Positions 1-13,392 are shown, numbered from the stretch's first letter. The stretch: 64,000 bases of DNA from Hepsetus odoe (GCA_017165825.1 CM029376.1:24747450-24811449), one strand, 5' to 3'. Numbers and translations: made by a program. The notes: generated by a model not told the origin, from the letters alone.

Positions 1-1624
1 TGAGCCCTGCTCAGAGAACCCTCGATGAAACCTTTTTTATAAGGATCAGAGGAAAAAAGAGAAATCTGTGTGTTTTATCTAGACAGCTTTGAGCATAGCC
101 CAGAGAGATGAGGGTATCTCTGTACACGGTGAACTAGGAAATTAGGAGCATGGCGGACACGGACACACACACACACCCACACCGCAAGCCACCTCCATGA
201 GCTCTTTTTTTTTTGATGAAGCAGTGGATAAACCATCCAGGGAGCCTTGGCTTCGTCTGGCTGCAGGGGTGACAGTGCTGGTAGCAGATTTTAGAAGCTG
301 AGCCATGTTTGCCTGAAGCCGATGGTTATCAGCCCTCCACTGTGTCTCCTGCTGACTAAAACTGCACACCAACCAGCCAGAACATTAAAACCACTGGTGA
401 AGCATTTTATCATGTGTGGTCTGTTTCAGGCAGCAGGTCAGTTCTTGAAGTGTATGTGCTGAAAGCAGTCCTCCTGTCAGATAGATGCTCACATGTGGTT
501 AAAAAGCTTCATGACCTGCAGTCACCTTGACAGAGGAGCCCAGAATGCACACAGCTGTGTAAGCCTCCCTGAAAGAGGCTATTTTAAGGCAACAACAGGC
601 GTCTCTCCTATGCAACATTTTGTCTACAAGAGAATAATACTCAGTTCTGGCTGTAATTACACGCTATCGCTTCAGCCGGGGGTTCGACGAATCGATGCTA
701 TGAAATATTGAGGAAGCTGCAGAAGAGGAGCAGATAAACAAGGCATGCTTGCGCCCTCCCAGCCTCGCTCGCTGAGGCAGCCTCTCCGCCACACATCTGT
801 GGAGGCATTGCAGATTGGATAATTATGATCATGTGACTTTCTGGCAGGGCTCTGGGTAGGTCATGCAGTCCCAGTCGAATCGCACATCACAGACTACAAC
901 AAATCAGCATCAGCACCAAGCCAAGAGGCTTGAGGGAAAAAAACAAAAAACAAGAGCTTCCATTCCAGCTACCTAGAAGATAATAAGGTGATCCTGACAG
1001 GAGAGTGATATAAAATCAATTTGACTGGTCCAGAAACACAACAACGCTATCTGGCGGATGCTTCGATGTCTGGAGATATGAGGTCTACTACATAATGAGA
1101 TGAAAAAGCAAAGACTGATGCACTTCCTTTGTCTAAATGCTGGAGACAGGTTATGTGCCAGCACAGCAGAAAGGAACACTGCGACACCCTGAGCCCCATC
1201 CATCCCACTTTACTGCACATGTCTCAGTCTTGGGGGGGGTGGTTGGGAAAGTGATCATGCTTGATCACTCTTCATTGAACTGCATTACTCCTCAGCAGGC
1301 CTGAGCGATAAAATGCTAACGATCGCCATATAATTTTCCTCTATTGAAATAAAATCAATGTTAAATTCTGAAAAAAACTACTCTAATATTTCAGCCATCA
1401 TTTCAGTTGATTTAACTCATCCCCATGAAGCTGACCATCAGAGTTTGATTGCTTTGAGGTGGGAAATCACTGCACTGAAAAAGCTGGAAAACTCTTTTAT
1501 TTTCATCAAAGCACAAACTGAGGTTCAAACGTTCAGGCTAACCTAAGTTTTAACCTGATAAATGATGATAGCCAATCAAAATGACTTGCATGTCACTGTA
1601 AAGATGAGGTGAGTATGAGGTGAA

Positions 1625-1700
1625 GTGAAAGTGACTTTGAATTTGTCACTTTAAAGCACCCGGGGAGCAGTGATGGGGACGCTAGGCCACCACTGCCCCA
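1625..1700 (-). mobile_element. SINE fragment with internal deletion
   Basis: Carries the tail (GAAGTGAAAGTGACTTTG), the middle CCCGGGGAGCAGTGATGGGG and the head (GCTAGGCCACCACTGCCCC) of the same SINE, joined with most of the body missing. Confidence 0.65.
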
Positions 1701-2099
1701 AAATATAAGCCATTAGTGTTGAATATTTATTTGAGAAAGTATTTACAGTAAAACAGGATTCTTTAATTATTTATTAATTATTTATGCAACATATGTTACT
1801 GAAATTATATTGCATACCTATATTTATCATTGTGACTGGCCAGCTGCAGCTCTACTTGGATCTTTACATACTTATCATTCCCTTTTTTTTTCCTCTGTTA
1901 ATGCATATTTGTTACTTTTACAGCTGTATTTTAAACGTCTACCTTAGAGCTAGACTGATTTTTATTTTATTTTATTGCTTCCTGTTTTCTGTTGTCTCTA
2001 GAATTTGTTTTTTATTTTAATGCCATTGCTTGGAGCAGTTCAGGGTTAGATTTCACAGCCGCTTGTACTTGGTTGGTAATCAGGCCAAGATAATTGCAG

Positions 2100-2385
2100 T
2101 TAGGTTTTGGAGGTAAAGCTAGAGAAGCAAGGTTGCGCTGGTTTGTACGTGTCCAGAGGAGAGACGAGGATTATTTTGAAAGGAGGATGTTGAAGATGGA
2201 GCTGCCAGGAAAGAGGAAGTGAGGAAGACCAAAGAGGAAGTTTAATGGATGTGGTGAGAGAGGACATGCAGGTGGTCAGTTTGAAGGAGGAAGATGCAGA
2301 GGACCGGAAGAAATGGAAATGGAAATGGATGATTCTCCTAAGCAACCCCTAAATGGGAGCAGCGGAAAGAAGAAGCAGACTTTAA
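2100..2385 (+). mobile_element. 3'-end fragment of the same RTE-type LINE
   Basis: Closely matches the last 240 bp of the element at 44811-46701: GCAAGGTTGCGCTGGTTTG, GTGTCCAGAGGAGAGACGAG, GGAGCTGCCAGGAAAGAGG, and the tail GGGAGCAGCGGAAAGAAGAA. Heavily 5'-truncated and mutated. Confidence 0.88.
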
Positions 2386-2619
2386 TGCATTAAAAACAAT
2401 GAGATTGTTTTTTTTAAATCAGCTTTAAGATGTTGGTTTAAACTGGTTTAATAATGACCAGATATCGGATCAGATAATGATCAGATTTCTGATATTGCGA
2501 TTCCAGGTTTGGGCCATATCGCCCAGCCCTACACCTTCATCACACCAACTTAGCATTATCAGCTTTTTTCACGCTCTAAGGGAGTTTCTGTTTTGGACTC
2601 ACTGTTCAGCTTAGTTCTT

Positions 2620-2822
2620 TACGTTTACGGCATTTAGCAGAAGCTCTTATGTAGAGTGACTTCCATGTCCTAATTACAGGGACAGTCCCCCCTGGAGACA
2701 CTCAGGGTTAAGGATCTTGCTCAGGGACCCAGTGGTGGTAGTGCTAGAGGTGGGATTCAAACCTCGGACCTCTTGAGCCACAGGACCATAGACAAGTACC
2801 CTACCGCTAGACCACCATCCCT
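2620..2822 (-). mobile_element. tRNA-derived SINE, second family
   Basis: Tail side TTTACGGCATTTAGCAGAAG followed by a body that on the minus strand contains box-B-like GGTTTGAATCCCACC and a head TAGCGGTAGGG. Different body from the GTCACTTTCACTTT family. Confidence 0.65.
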
Positions 2823-4643
2823 CTTGCTCTTCCTCAGACTCATTTCTCATTTTGAGTCTTGTTCTCATCTGGAGTGCTTTCTCCTCATGCTCTTATGGAG
2901 CTTCACCTTCTGAGTCTTGGTTCCTCTTGGTAGCTCCACCTTTTTAGCTCTAAGGGACTTTCTTTCCTGCTGCCTTTGACAACAATTTTCTGAGGTCTGA
3001 ACCACATTTTTGGAAAGGCGCTTTGGGAAACGCGCTACACAAATAAAGAATTGAACTGCACACGGCTGCCTTTCAGGCCTTTCCAAGCGGCTGAAGCTCC
3101 AAACGGCTGGCTCTAGCTAGCGGGAAAGTTGCCGACTTTTCAACATGCAAGAATATTCGTCAGCCAGGCTCCGGTGGAGCACCTTTGATGCAGTTGACTC
3201 AGAGTCCCAGGGGCGAGACAGACGATCACAGGCACATTAAAAGTGAATGAAGGCTCACACATTCTTCCAGCTCACACTCTCTCCTTCTCTCTCTTTCTCT
3301 CCCTCTCTCCTCTTCCAGGCCAGCTCTCATCTCCTAGCCAAGCTGACCCCTGGGGAAAGAGCAGAGCAATCAAGTCTCTTCAAAACAGACTTCACGATTA
3401 CACTGACTCTGTGATCGTGCAGTGAAGCGGGCAGTATCACATAGGATACCGCGTATGTGACATCAGCGCTTTCTTGCGGCCAAAAATGCCAATCCTGTTC
3501 TTTTTTTGCGTCAAACCACACTTCCCTGGAGTATTTTTAGGGACAAAGTGAGACACAGGCAGTGAGTAAGCTGCCCGGGACAACGCTCATAAATGGAGCA
3601 TAATAAAACCCTTTCTTTTCCCCCTTGTCCTTATCGTGCAGCGGATGCAGCTCCAGGTGTGAAATGTCACAGAGAGACAGCTGAGAGCTTTCTTTTGTTA
3701 GAGGACAAAAAGAGCAAAGTGAGAAGTGAGAGTAACAGCGAAGCAGAGACAACCCACAGATTTCACCAGGGGTGTAAATCTCACAACCACGCGCTTCCTT
3801 TGGTATACTTCTTTTTAAGAATGGACTCAATATGCAAATTTCATTGAAGAGTTAATCCCGTAATGCGTGGAGTCATTTTCAGCACACCTTGACACTGTGA
3901 CGTCATGGAAATGTGACAATTTATCACAAACAACGGGCACTGTCTTTGCAATCCGATGCAACCGCTTTGTTTCGACACCCATGTTTGCAAATGAGCAGCA
4001 GCCACCAACAACCCTGTCACACTCCTCCAGCCTCCAGACCTGCCATCATTAGTAAGATGTGCAAAAACATTCGACCATTTATTATTTTGCTTCAAAATAC
4101 TGTATAAGTTATGGAACCAAATCCAGAATCAGGACATATGTGTCATTTTTTGGCTGCTCCAACTGACTGGTTCCTGACTGAATATTCACAGAAAATCTCT
4201 AAATCTAGTATTCATATTCCTATAGTTGGATTCACTTTCAGTTCTAACAACGCCAAGAGCTCCCATCCTCACATTTTCACCTGAATCTAAACGCATACAA
4301 ATAATAATAAATCTGATCCAGCTGACTGATTCCTGACTGAAATGTTCAGCCAAATACTTTTCATCGTCGTGCAACGTGAACTGCGCCAACATGGGTCTTC
4401 ATTATTGAACCATCACTGATATTCCAGGAATTACACAATTCAGTTTATAATTCTAACCTTGCAAAGTCAACTGAGTTCCCCCAATACCCTTCATTTTTTA
4501 TATTCCTAGATTTGATTGTGTTCAGGATTATAGAAGCAAAGGAACAAAAATTTAAGATACAAAAGCTTAAATTAAGAAAATGCTGATCATAATCTCAGTG
4601 TCATGAAAATACAAGACATGCTGAGAGTTGAAGAGAAATGAGG

Positions 4644-4677
4644 ACACGCATGCGCGCACGCGCACGCGCACGCACAC

Positions 4678-4721
<44 letters not shown>
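4644..4721. repeat. Alternating purine-pyrimidine tract (CG/CA)n
   Basis: 78 bp without a break in purine-pyrimidine alternation; the first part is CG-rich (GCATGCGCGCACGCGCACG), the rest (CA)n. Classic Z-DNA-prone sequence. Confidence 0.95.
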
Positions 4722-4723
<2 letters not shown>

Positions 4724-5774
4724 CTCTCAAGGCTCATCATAACTTCAACTGTACTCAAAAAACCAAACGCAGTAAACTTGCATCAAGCAATAAACAATAT
4801 AAACACCAGGCAAGCGACAGCATAAATTCACAAATGGTGCCATGAAATGAAATCAATTTTAGGTTTCTATGGTGACAGAACCATCCAGTCCAAGGTGGCT
4901 AAGCACAACTGACCCCACCTGGGTTGGGCCCAACCCATCAAAAGCCGTGTTTCCTAAGCCGGCCTTTAGCGTGGGCACAACATTCAATTTCATTATAGTT
5001 CAGTTAAATCAAACGTGTTTAATCTGAGAGCGTTCGTCCCTAAGCTCCCGTCCCAACTGGAAAAAAAGAAAAAAAGAGGGGGACACATTTGTTAGATAGC
5101 ATGTTGAGGAGTGACGCAGATGACCTGGGAAAATGAAGAAGCACGGGAAAAGAAAGATAAACCAGCGTTGTCCTCGGCTTCCTCGACCCCTCGTGCATTA
5201 GGTAATGGTTGGAATGAAAGCAACTTTTTCAGATACGCTTGCCAATGGACCATCAGCTGCTTTAATCTAGCATTATCTTAGTACACGTGATAGAAAATGA
5301 GAGGCTTATGCTAAAGCAGATGTCCTAATAGAAGGCAGGTGGGCTTGACACTTCACATCAGGACGCTCTGTAATCCTTTACTGCTGTAATATAAAGAGAG
5401 AATCTGTAGACTTATTCAATCAGCTCGGTTTATATCCACAATAAAGCCTGAGCCTGAGGCACTTCCATATATGCCTGTGCAGCAGACAGAACAAGCTCCT
5501 TCAAGATGCAATTATGCAGATTTGGGTGAAACAATCTGGACATCGGAGGCCTGAATTAAACATGCAGGAAAAATGTTCGGTGCATCATTTTAACACCATT
5601 ACCTAATAGGCTGCAAAGCACCGAGGTTTAATATTCTCAGCACAGTGCTTTTCATCCTAATACCACAAGCCTGGCGATATAAAGGTGAAGAGGAGAAATC
5701 TGATCAAATGGGCTTTTTTTTTTCTTCGGAAGGCTCACTTGCCAAAGCACCTCTGCAGCGCTGTGTTGAGCACA

Positions 5775-5812
5775 GAGACAGAGACAGAGGCAGAGACAGA
5801 GACAGAGACAAA
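5775..5812. repeat. (GAGACA)n hexamer repeat
   Basis: Six or so units of GAGACA with one GAGGCA variant. Confidence 0.9.
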
Positions 5813-6334
5813 TACACTGTCCCACAGACTTCTGCAACAAACCCTCACAAATTTCCTCACAAACGAGTCCGAATAGTTATGAAACTATATGTTTTCATAG
5901 TCAAGACGTCTAAACTCTATACTTCATGAGACATTTTGAGATTTTGATCATTTATAGCTTCATTTATAGCTGTTCTATAAACAGAAAAAGATATTTGCAA
6001 CATTTTGTTTTATAGTGTATGAGAATGCAGAGCTAACTGAGACTGTGAGACACTCCCCTCGCTTTACTGAGCCCAAACCGAAAGTAATTACATCCATATC
6101 CAGCGTGGCATCACAAAAAAAAATAATGCAAATACTGAATATGAAACAAAATCATGCTCCTCCAGGTGTGAGAGAGAAGAGAGAGAAAGAGACAGAGAGA
6201 ATGGAATTATGCCTACCAGCCAGCAGTCACACTAATATCAGTGGACACATGGCACCCCTACTTTGACCCTTGTTAATGTGAGGGGGGCGTCAGCATTTCT
6301 GCACAGCTTGATGTTTGGTTGAACTGCAGACAGT

Positions 6335-6562
6335 TTAAGTGAAAGTGAAAGTGATTGTTTTGTCTTTGTTAAACGTTTAACCCCTGCTTTTTATCCAAAT
6401 ACCGTGCAGCAGGGGGCAGCTATTGAAAGTGCCCAGGGAATGATGATGGAGATGGTACCTTGCTCAAGGGTAGCTCAGGGCAACCTTCTGGTCTAGGATT
6501 CAAACTCACGACCTTCTGATCCTGGAGCCTAGTCCCTAACCACTAGGCCACCGCTGCCCCAA
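6335..6562 (-). mobile_element. tRNA-derived SINE, reversed copy
   Basis: The plus strand starts AGTGAAAGTGAAAGTGATTG and ends CACTAGGCCACCGCTGCCCC, the reverse complement of the SINE head and tail seen at 11723-11977. Confidence 0.85.
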
Positions 6563-8671
6563 GCCTGTCCTCCTCAGCAGAACTACATACCATATTTAGT
6601 TAGATGTCAAAGCAGAAACCAGTCTTCAAGTAGTCATTTGTTGCCAAGAGAAGAAAAAATATAAATTCACTAGAAAAATGCCCATTACAGGTGCTTTTGG
6701 ATGAGCATGGGAACTCCGACCGGTCTGCGGCTACGATGGACTGTGTTTTCTATCAGAATAAACTTTTTTCAGAATTTCTGCTGCAGGACCAAATGGACTG
6801 GCTTTCACTCCTAATAGCCATCTTCTGAGCTTTTGGACCACTTTGGTGACCTTTCTCTGACCTAGTCATTCAGCAATCACAATTTTGCCCTTTTCAAAAA
6901 TCTCTCAGATCTGCTGCCTCCACCATGTTTGACAGGTGATGCTCTACTTCAGAATATGAGCAGGTCCCCCTCTTCCTCCTTACCATTCTCTTCCCATAGT
7001 TCCGGTTCTCAAAATTCAAGTTAATCTTGGTCTGATCTGCACAAAGAATCCTTTTCCTGAAATGTACAGGGTTTTTTGCGATGTTTTCTCTGGCTTAATC
7101 AAATCCTTCATGTTTTTCAGTAAGTCTGTTTCTCTGTCCATGGCTGTGTTTAGTCTTTTCTCACATTTCAGCCTACAAGCAGTAACAAAGGGACTGTATT
7201 TTTTTTCTGACTCCATTTTTTGAGAAAAATTACATATTATAACACAGATTTAAAAATACACAAAAATTCTCATTTAAATTTTTTTCCAATACATATCCCC
7301 TGTGTTAGCACAGGGTAAGGCTAGGCTGGGGATTGGCAGGTATTAAATGGAAACGATGTATTTCCTTTTGAAATTGCTAAGAATTTATTGAAAAATGTAT
7401 GAATACCAATCGCCGCATTTTCTTGCATATTGAAAAAAATGGAAAAAAAAGCTAGATAAACAATGCTTTAATGCTTTAAAGGCTCTAAAGACCAGGCTTT
7501 AAAGGGTTAATCCATAAGTTTAATGCAATATCGTTTTTAAACAGCTTGAATTAAAGTGCCATTTCAATCCCATCTTATTTCTGACATTTGAAATCCACTG
7601 CGATGGTCTCCAGAGACAAAATTACCAAAATGTAGCTTCCATCCATTTCAGTGCTGCTTCAGCCATTTCAGTGATTTTATACTCCAAGTGGAAAATGTGC
7701 AGCAATTTGAGGAAAAAAAAAGAAAAAAAAGGTCCGACCTCTTCTCAAAAGACAAGCAGCCAGAAGCATCTTCCGAAAGTTACTTTAAGGTTTATTAGGT
7801 TACTGGATAACAGAATTAGCACACATTAACTAGAGTGACCGGAAAATTCCACTTTAGCACCCAAACAAGTTCCCTCGGGGCCCCAAGTGTCAACAGACAT
7901 GGCCATGCATAATGTGCTTAGCGTTCGGAGAAGATGATCAAGCGCACATGTGCATCCCCTTGGACGGCTCTGGAAGGACGTAATCAACTTTTGCACGGAC
8001 AGCTCCCCTAATGCGGCATGGCCGAGTGGGACATGGCATGCGTCAGCAGGGAAATGGTCACTTGATGAAGCAGATGGACAGCCTCCAGCTGACAGCAGCG
8101 GTGCATAAATGAATGGTGCAGAGGCCCCAGTGATCGTAATCAGAGGGAAAGGTGCTCTAAAATTAGAACAGGGTCATCGGTGGTTAAATAAGGCTGCAGT
8201 GAAGAGTTCTCGTTATAAGAATGAATGAGTAAAAATCCATGTGGTCAAGTGTTAGGCTAATCTGCAGCTGAGTAGATTAAGTGGAAGGCTTAGAAAAGCA
8301 AACACTGAATAGCTTCTAGCTACTGATCATGTGAGGTGATGGCACAAGGCCTTTCACCTCTGCTGGAAAAAATTACCGACAGGAATCATTTCCCTGCAGT
8401 ATTATCATTTAATCTCTACTGCCAGACTGGCATTTTTAATAGACCACCAGATTAATTAATCCCCATCTGGAAAAAATCTGGATTATGTCATATTACTGGC
8501 CCAACTGTAGTTTTTTAAAGCAAGGGGAATTGTGCAAAGATGAATATCATATTTCACTTTCAACTTCATCTCCATCCTAGTGGGCACTTCACTTGCACCT
8601 GGGGAGGTGCTGAAATAAAACTGCTGTAAAAAAGTTGTGTATTGCCAACAGTTTAAAAGCTTCACAATCAA

Positions 8672-9042
8672 TCCTTCCATCCATCCATCCATTATGCGAG
8701 CCGTTGATCCAAACCGGCGATGCTGGAGTCTGTCCCGGCACTCAAAAAAGATGGAAAAGCACCCTGGACAGGACGTGCAGTCCATCACAGGGAAGAGAAT
8801 CACTTCTATTATAACCGTAATCAAACCAAAGCATCCATCATTTAAGATGCTTACTTTTACCAGTGTCGCAAAAAAAAAGGTTAAAGCCAATCCCAGCAGT
8901 CATGGAGGAAGTCAGAGAAACATCCTGGACAGGTTGACAGTCCATTACAGGCCACTCACACAAGCATTATCACACCTAGGGGCAAATAAAAACCTCCAAT
9001 CTACCTGGCATTTCAACTTGGGACCAGGTTGCCCCAGCTGGC
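8672..9042 (+). repeat. Dispersed fish repeat (CCATCCATCCATTAT type)
   Basis: Begins with (CCAT)n, then CACCCTGGACAGGACGTGCA and a second similar block CATCCTGGACAGGTTGACAG, ending GCCCCAGCTGGCAATCAAAC. This layout is a very common fish interspersed repeat. It runs directly into the 23-bp minisatellite. Confidence 0.6.
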
Positions 9043-9545
9043 AATCAAACCCAGAACCCCAGCCCAATCAAACCCAGAACCCCAGCCCAATCAAACCCAG
9101 AACCCCCACCCAATAAATCCCAGAACCCCTGCCCAGTCAAACCCAGAAACCCAGCCCAATCAAAGCCAAAACCCCTGCCCAATCAAACCCAGAACCCCTG
9201 CCCAATCAAACCCAGAACCCCTGCCCAATCAAACCCAGAACCCCTGCCCAATCAAACCCAGAAACTCTGTCCAATCAAACCCAGAAACCCTGTCCAATCA
9301 AAGCCAAAACCCCAGCCCAATCAAACCCAGAACCCCTGCCCAATCAAACCCAGAAACCCTGCCCAATCAAACCCAGAACCCCTGCCCAATCAAACCCAGA
9401 ACCTCTGTCCAATCAAACCCAGAACCCCTGCCCAATCTAACCCAGAACCTCTGTCCAGTCAAACCCAGAACCCCCGCCCAGTCAAACCCAGAACCCCCAC
9501 CCAATCAAACCCAGAACCCCTGCCCAATCAAACCCAGAACCTCCA
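9043..9545. repeat. 23-bp minisatellite, about 22 copies
   Basis: Unit AATCAAACCCAGAACCCCTGCCC and variants, from 9043 to a last unit starting at 9526; that is exactly 21 steps of 23 bp. Because 23 is not a multiple of 3 and no plus-strand frame of the unit has a stop, it produces a long open frame (9029-9820) that is not a gene. Confidence 0.95.
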
Positions 9546-10605
9546 CTACTTATGACAATAACAAAATGACTAGAAAGTCAAGATCTGAACAGTTGCAAGG
9601 TCTATCATTTTTTAGCTGCATACTCAATGAGATGGTTTATATTTGGTTTCATTTTTTATTTTTAGCAGGACCTCTTTGTGCTCTTAACTGGCAATATGCT
9701 TCCTCAAAAACATCCAAGATCTTTTCTAAATGCAAAGACATTGGACAGCTCAACATGCGGGTTTCATCACATTACAGCCTCCTAAACTGGATAGAATTAC
9801 ACCAAATGATGGGGGACTGACCATATTGCAATTTTGCCCCCTTGAACTCCTGTTCACATATGGCTGTGGTGTCATCAGGTAGCAGCCTTATGGTCTCACC
9901 ATGATCAAGCCACTCGGGAGCCCCAGCCATTCCCCTTCCTTTCCTCCAAACTGAGCTGTACTTTTTGCCATCAAGGACACTGTTAATGTTGATCACCGTT
10001 TTACAGCAGCAACATCATCCCGCTTTCCTCTTTCGTCCATGACGTCCATCCTCAACTCAAATTCAGCTGATCACAGTGACCACACATCTGTCCAACTGGC
10101 TCTGCTCTTGCACTGAATATTACATGACAGCTGAGAGATGACAAAATGCCCTTTTTAACAGATCAAACAGCACCCGCATCCATTCCAGACATATTTTGCC
10201 AGCCTGAACTTCACCAGCAGTTCATCCAAAACACACAGTGGCGTTCAGAGGGGAGGTAAAAAAGAAAAAAAAACAAAATCAAACAGTGCAGTTCATCATT
10301 GTCATTCTGATAATACACTCACTCTGCTTCTCTCTAGAAGGAGGGGAAAAAATGTTAGGCAGATCAGTTCCCATGGCAACACAGCACAGTAGGCTCCTGT
10401 TGACTCGCTGGAGCATCACTATGGAGGCATTGAAGAAAACGAACAGCCGTGTCTCCAGGAGGACGCACAAGCACAAATGCAGGCCTCACACACACTTCGG
10501 GTGGATGAGGGGGAGCAGAAGAATGTTGCTGAACCTTGTCGCTCTGCAGTAAGTCAGCATTTCAGCAAAGAGCACAACCTGACACACCTTGTACCACATT
10601 TCACA

Positions 10606-10930
10606 CAGCACTGCAAAAGTCTTGAGCCACCACTCATTTCTTTACATTTTGTAGGAAAATGAATCAACAGGTTGAGTGATTTATTGCAACATGTGCCAAC
10701 GTACAAGTAGATCAAGTCTAAACACAGCTTTAAAGTCAATATTTGACCACCGTTATTCTTCAGAACACCCTGAACTCTCTTAGGCTCTCGTCAATTTTTT
10801 AAGTCATCTTCAAGAACAGCTCTCCAGGTTTCTCAAAGGACGTTCCAAAGCTCTCCTTTGGACGTTCATTGCCTTTTGTTCCATTCAGACCCTACACTTA
10901 GACTGCTCAGGTACAGGGACTGAACTGAAA
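10606..10930. mobile_element. Possible DNA-transposon fragment
   Basis: CAGCACTGCAAAAGTCTTGA resembles the inverted-repeat end of Tc1-like fish elements, followed by about 300 bp of low-content DNA. No matching second end was found. Confidence 0.3.
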
Positions 10931-11228
10931 ATGAGAGCCAAAAACTTTGTCCTTCAGGAAACCTGGAGAAATGTCCCACATTAAACACATTGAAGTAAAT
11001 GAAAGTCTGTCTCGCTGGAAACAAAACGTGAAGAAGTAAAGAGTGTCTTTAAAAGACTTTTGCATAGAAGATCCATGTTTGTAGACCCCTGCTTATCCAA
11101 TGTGCCTTGGCTGGGAAGGTTTGTTGGTGATCGGTCACAAGAGCATCGATCCAGAGACCGGATCACTCCAGAAAGCTCCGTACATGTACTCCAACACTGT
11201 ATGTAAGATCAATGTTCTGCATTAATAC

Positions 11229-11455
11229 CTGGCCTAGTGGTTAAGGAGTTGGTGCGCGGATCGGAAGAACATGGATTCGATTCCCTTACCAGTAGGTCGC
11301 CCTGAGGTACCCTTGAGCAAGGTACTGTCCCTATCACTGCTCCCCAGGTACCCCTGCTGCATTTGTTTGTGTGTAGGGGTTAAATGCAGAGGTGTAATTT
11401 CGTTGTGGTTCACTGTGTGCTGTACTGTTTCACAATGACAGTAGTCACTTTCACT
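11229..11455 (+). mobile_element. tRNA-derived SINE, copy A
   Basis: The head resembles a tRNA promoter region (CTGGCCTAGTGGTTAAGGAG; box-B-like GGATTCGATTCCC). The body is CTTGAGCAAGGTACTGTCC and the tail GTCACTTTCACTTTCAC. Same family as copies at 11723 and 6335. Confidence 0.85.
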
Positions 11456-11722
11456 TTCACATAAGGTACTAGGATAGTGTTTTAAATGTTGATCACCTAA
11501 AGCTTGAAACCAATGGACAAATGCAGCTTCAAATGAACAAATTAATGTTTCTTGCGCACCAAGTGCTGTGGATTCATCATCAGGGTCTACAGAACATTTG
11601 GACTTTCACAGTTCAGGTGTTTCTAGGCCACCTATCAAGTAATTTTACTGTTGCTGCTTACATCACTATGCTAGTTATTATATTATTAGGACAGTCATTG
11701 GTATACTTATTCTATTACAGCG

Positions 11723-11977
11723 GTGGGCAGCGGTGGCCTAGTGGTTAGGGAGTTGGCCCTGCATCGGAAGATTGGGGGTTCGATTCCCTCACAAGGTTGC
11801 CCTAAGGTACTCCTGAGCAAGGTACCGTCCCCGTCACTGCTCCCCGGGCGCTTTCAATAGCTGCCCACTGCTGCACGGGTTTGAGTGTGCATGGGTTAAA
11901 TGCAGAGGTCCAATTTCGTTGTGGTTCATGTGTGCTGTGCCATGACCTCGCAATGACAAGGGTTGTCACTTTCACTT
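11723..11977 (+). mobile_element. tRNA-derived SINE, copy B
   Basis: Full-looking copy: GCAGCGGTGGCCTAGTGGTT, box-B-like GGGGGTTCGATTCCC, CTGAGCAAGGTACCGTCCC, tail GTTGTCACTTTCACTTT. About 270 bp after copy A in the same orientation. Confidence 0.87.
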
Positions 11978-13390
11978 TGAGGATGAATTACATTTTGTGA
12001 CTGTTTGGGGCTTTGAAAGGACCCATATATAATTTTTTTTCTTATTTTGTACTACATTTGTGTGGTTTCATTTCAAGCAGAAATAATTTCTGCGCTATCC
12101 TTTGCACATATAAATGGCCTCTGATCTGATTGGCCGTCCCGCCAATACTGCCCTGGCTGTATTGTACCTAATTTGAAAAAATTCATTTGTTCAAAAACAT
12201 TTGTCGTTGCATCCCACATTAAACTCTTCTCATCTGAAAGGTGGAAAAGAGTTCTCCACGATACGGGTCCTTTCATTCTTGCCCAATCTTATTCCGATTC
12301 CGTTCGGAAGTGATTTCGGATTAATGCAGTTTTAACTGTCAAAACATGGAGTTTTATTTGGAGAGATAATTGTGCACCACAGCAGGACGTGCTGATGTTT
12401 ATTTTTTTGCCTTGTGTAACTGATTCATGCTCGTGTAAAGTGTGTCATTGCAGAATTACGTATGCAGGTCAGAACTACAGTGTTGATTTAGATTATGCTT
12501 TCACAACAGACACCCCAGGCCGAGGGCATATTAAAATGCACTTGAGAACAAACTACAATCAAAACAAAACTTGGACTGGAATTGATTAATAAGTAATAGC
12601 GCCCTTATTTTCCTTGCTCAAATATTTTTCATCGACGAACATAAAAGGCGCAGAGATCTAACAAACTGTGGCTTACTGGAGATGTCTAGCTCGTAATCCG
12701 ACTAATTCGGGGGAAAAGAATCAGGACTGGCCACTGCGAGCCACATAAATGCAGAGCCTCAGTGATGCCCGTCTGTGAGACTGCTTTCACACTTCGCCCA
12801 GCTCGAAACATGCAGAATAATCCTTTAACCTGGCGCGTCAGACTCCGTAACAGTCCAGACTGACAAAGGAAGCTTTTGAGTGCATCACCGAGAGCCCGGC
12901 TGGACGAACGTACCTGCAGTGAGCGAACAAAGAGGAGCAGGACCGAGGCCATTACCATTCCATACATATTACAACCTCTTTGTTCACACATCTCCCGGTC
13001 ATTAATCAAGTGAAAGTGACTATTTGCCATTGTGAAACACGGCACTCAAAATCCAACAGACACACAAGAGGATTCAATCTTCAATCAACCCCCCCCCCCC
13101 CAACCAATATAAACTAGCAGATTTGACCAGCACAACTTGACCCCCCAGGTTGACTCCATGGTTACAGCCTCCTGCCTTTGATGTAAACAACCCTGCTGTA
13201 GATCAGAGGCTTCTGCTGCCTCACATAGACTGAGTCACAGCACCACACACACACACAAACACACACACACACAGGCTGTGACTGAATAAAATGTCCCAGT
13301 GGTGCTTGAATCACGCGTGATGAGGGGACAGAAAAGACTCAGAGCATTGCGAACAGCATTTCTTCACCTGCAGAGGTCTTGTTTGAGCTG

Positions 13391-13392
<2 letters not shown>

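Noticed and set aside
142..372. Minus-strand frame with a helix-like stretch (QWRADNHRLQANMAQLLKS)
   Set aside because: It looks somewhat like a coding exon, but it has no clear splice donor, no family I recognise, a lysine run from a homopolymer, and lies next to transposon-like sequence.
6690..7220. Possible reversed DNA-transposon relic (CTCCACCATGTTTGACAGG, CTTGGTCTGATCTGCACAAA)
   Set aside because: The wording resembles decayed fish DNA transposons, but I found no inverted ends or transposase motif to support a call.
9029..9820. 263-codon open frame with repeating Pro/Gln/Asn-rich protein
   Set aside because: It is the 23-bp minisatellite read through; the unit has no stop in any forward frame, so the frame length means nothing.
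12686..13045. 119-codon minus-strand frame
   Set aside because: No recognisable motif or splice context; length is within chance for this region.
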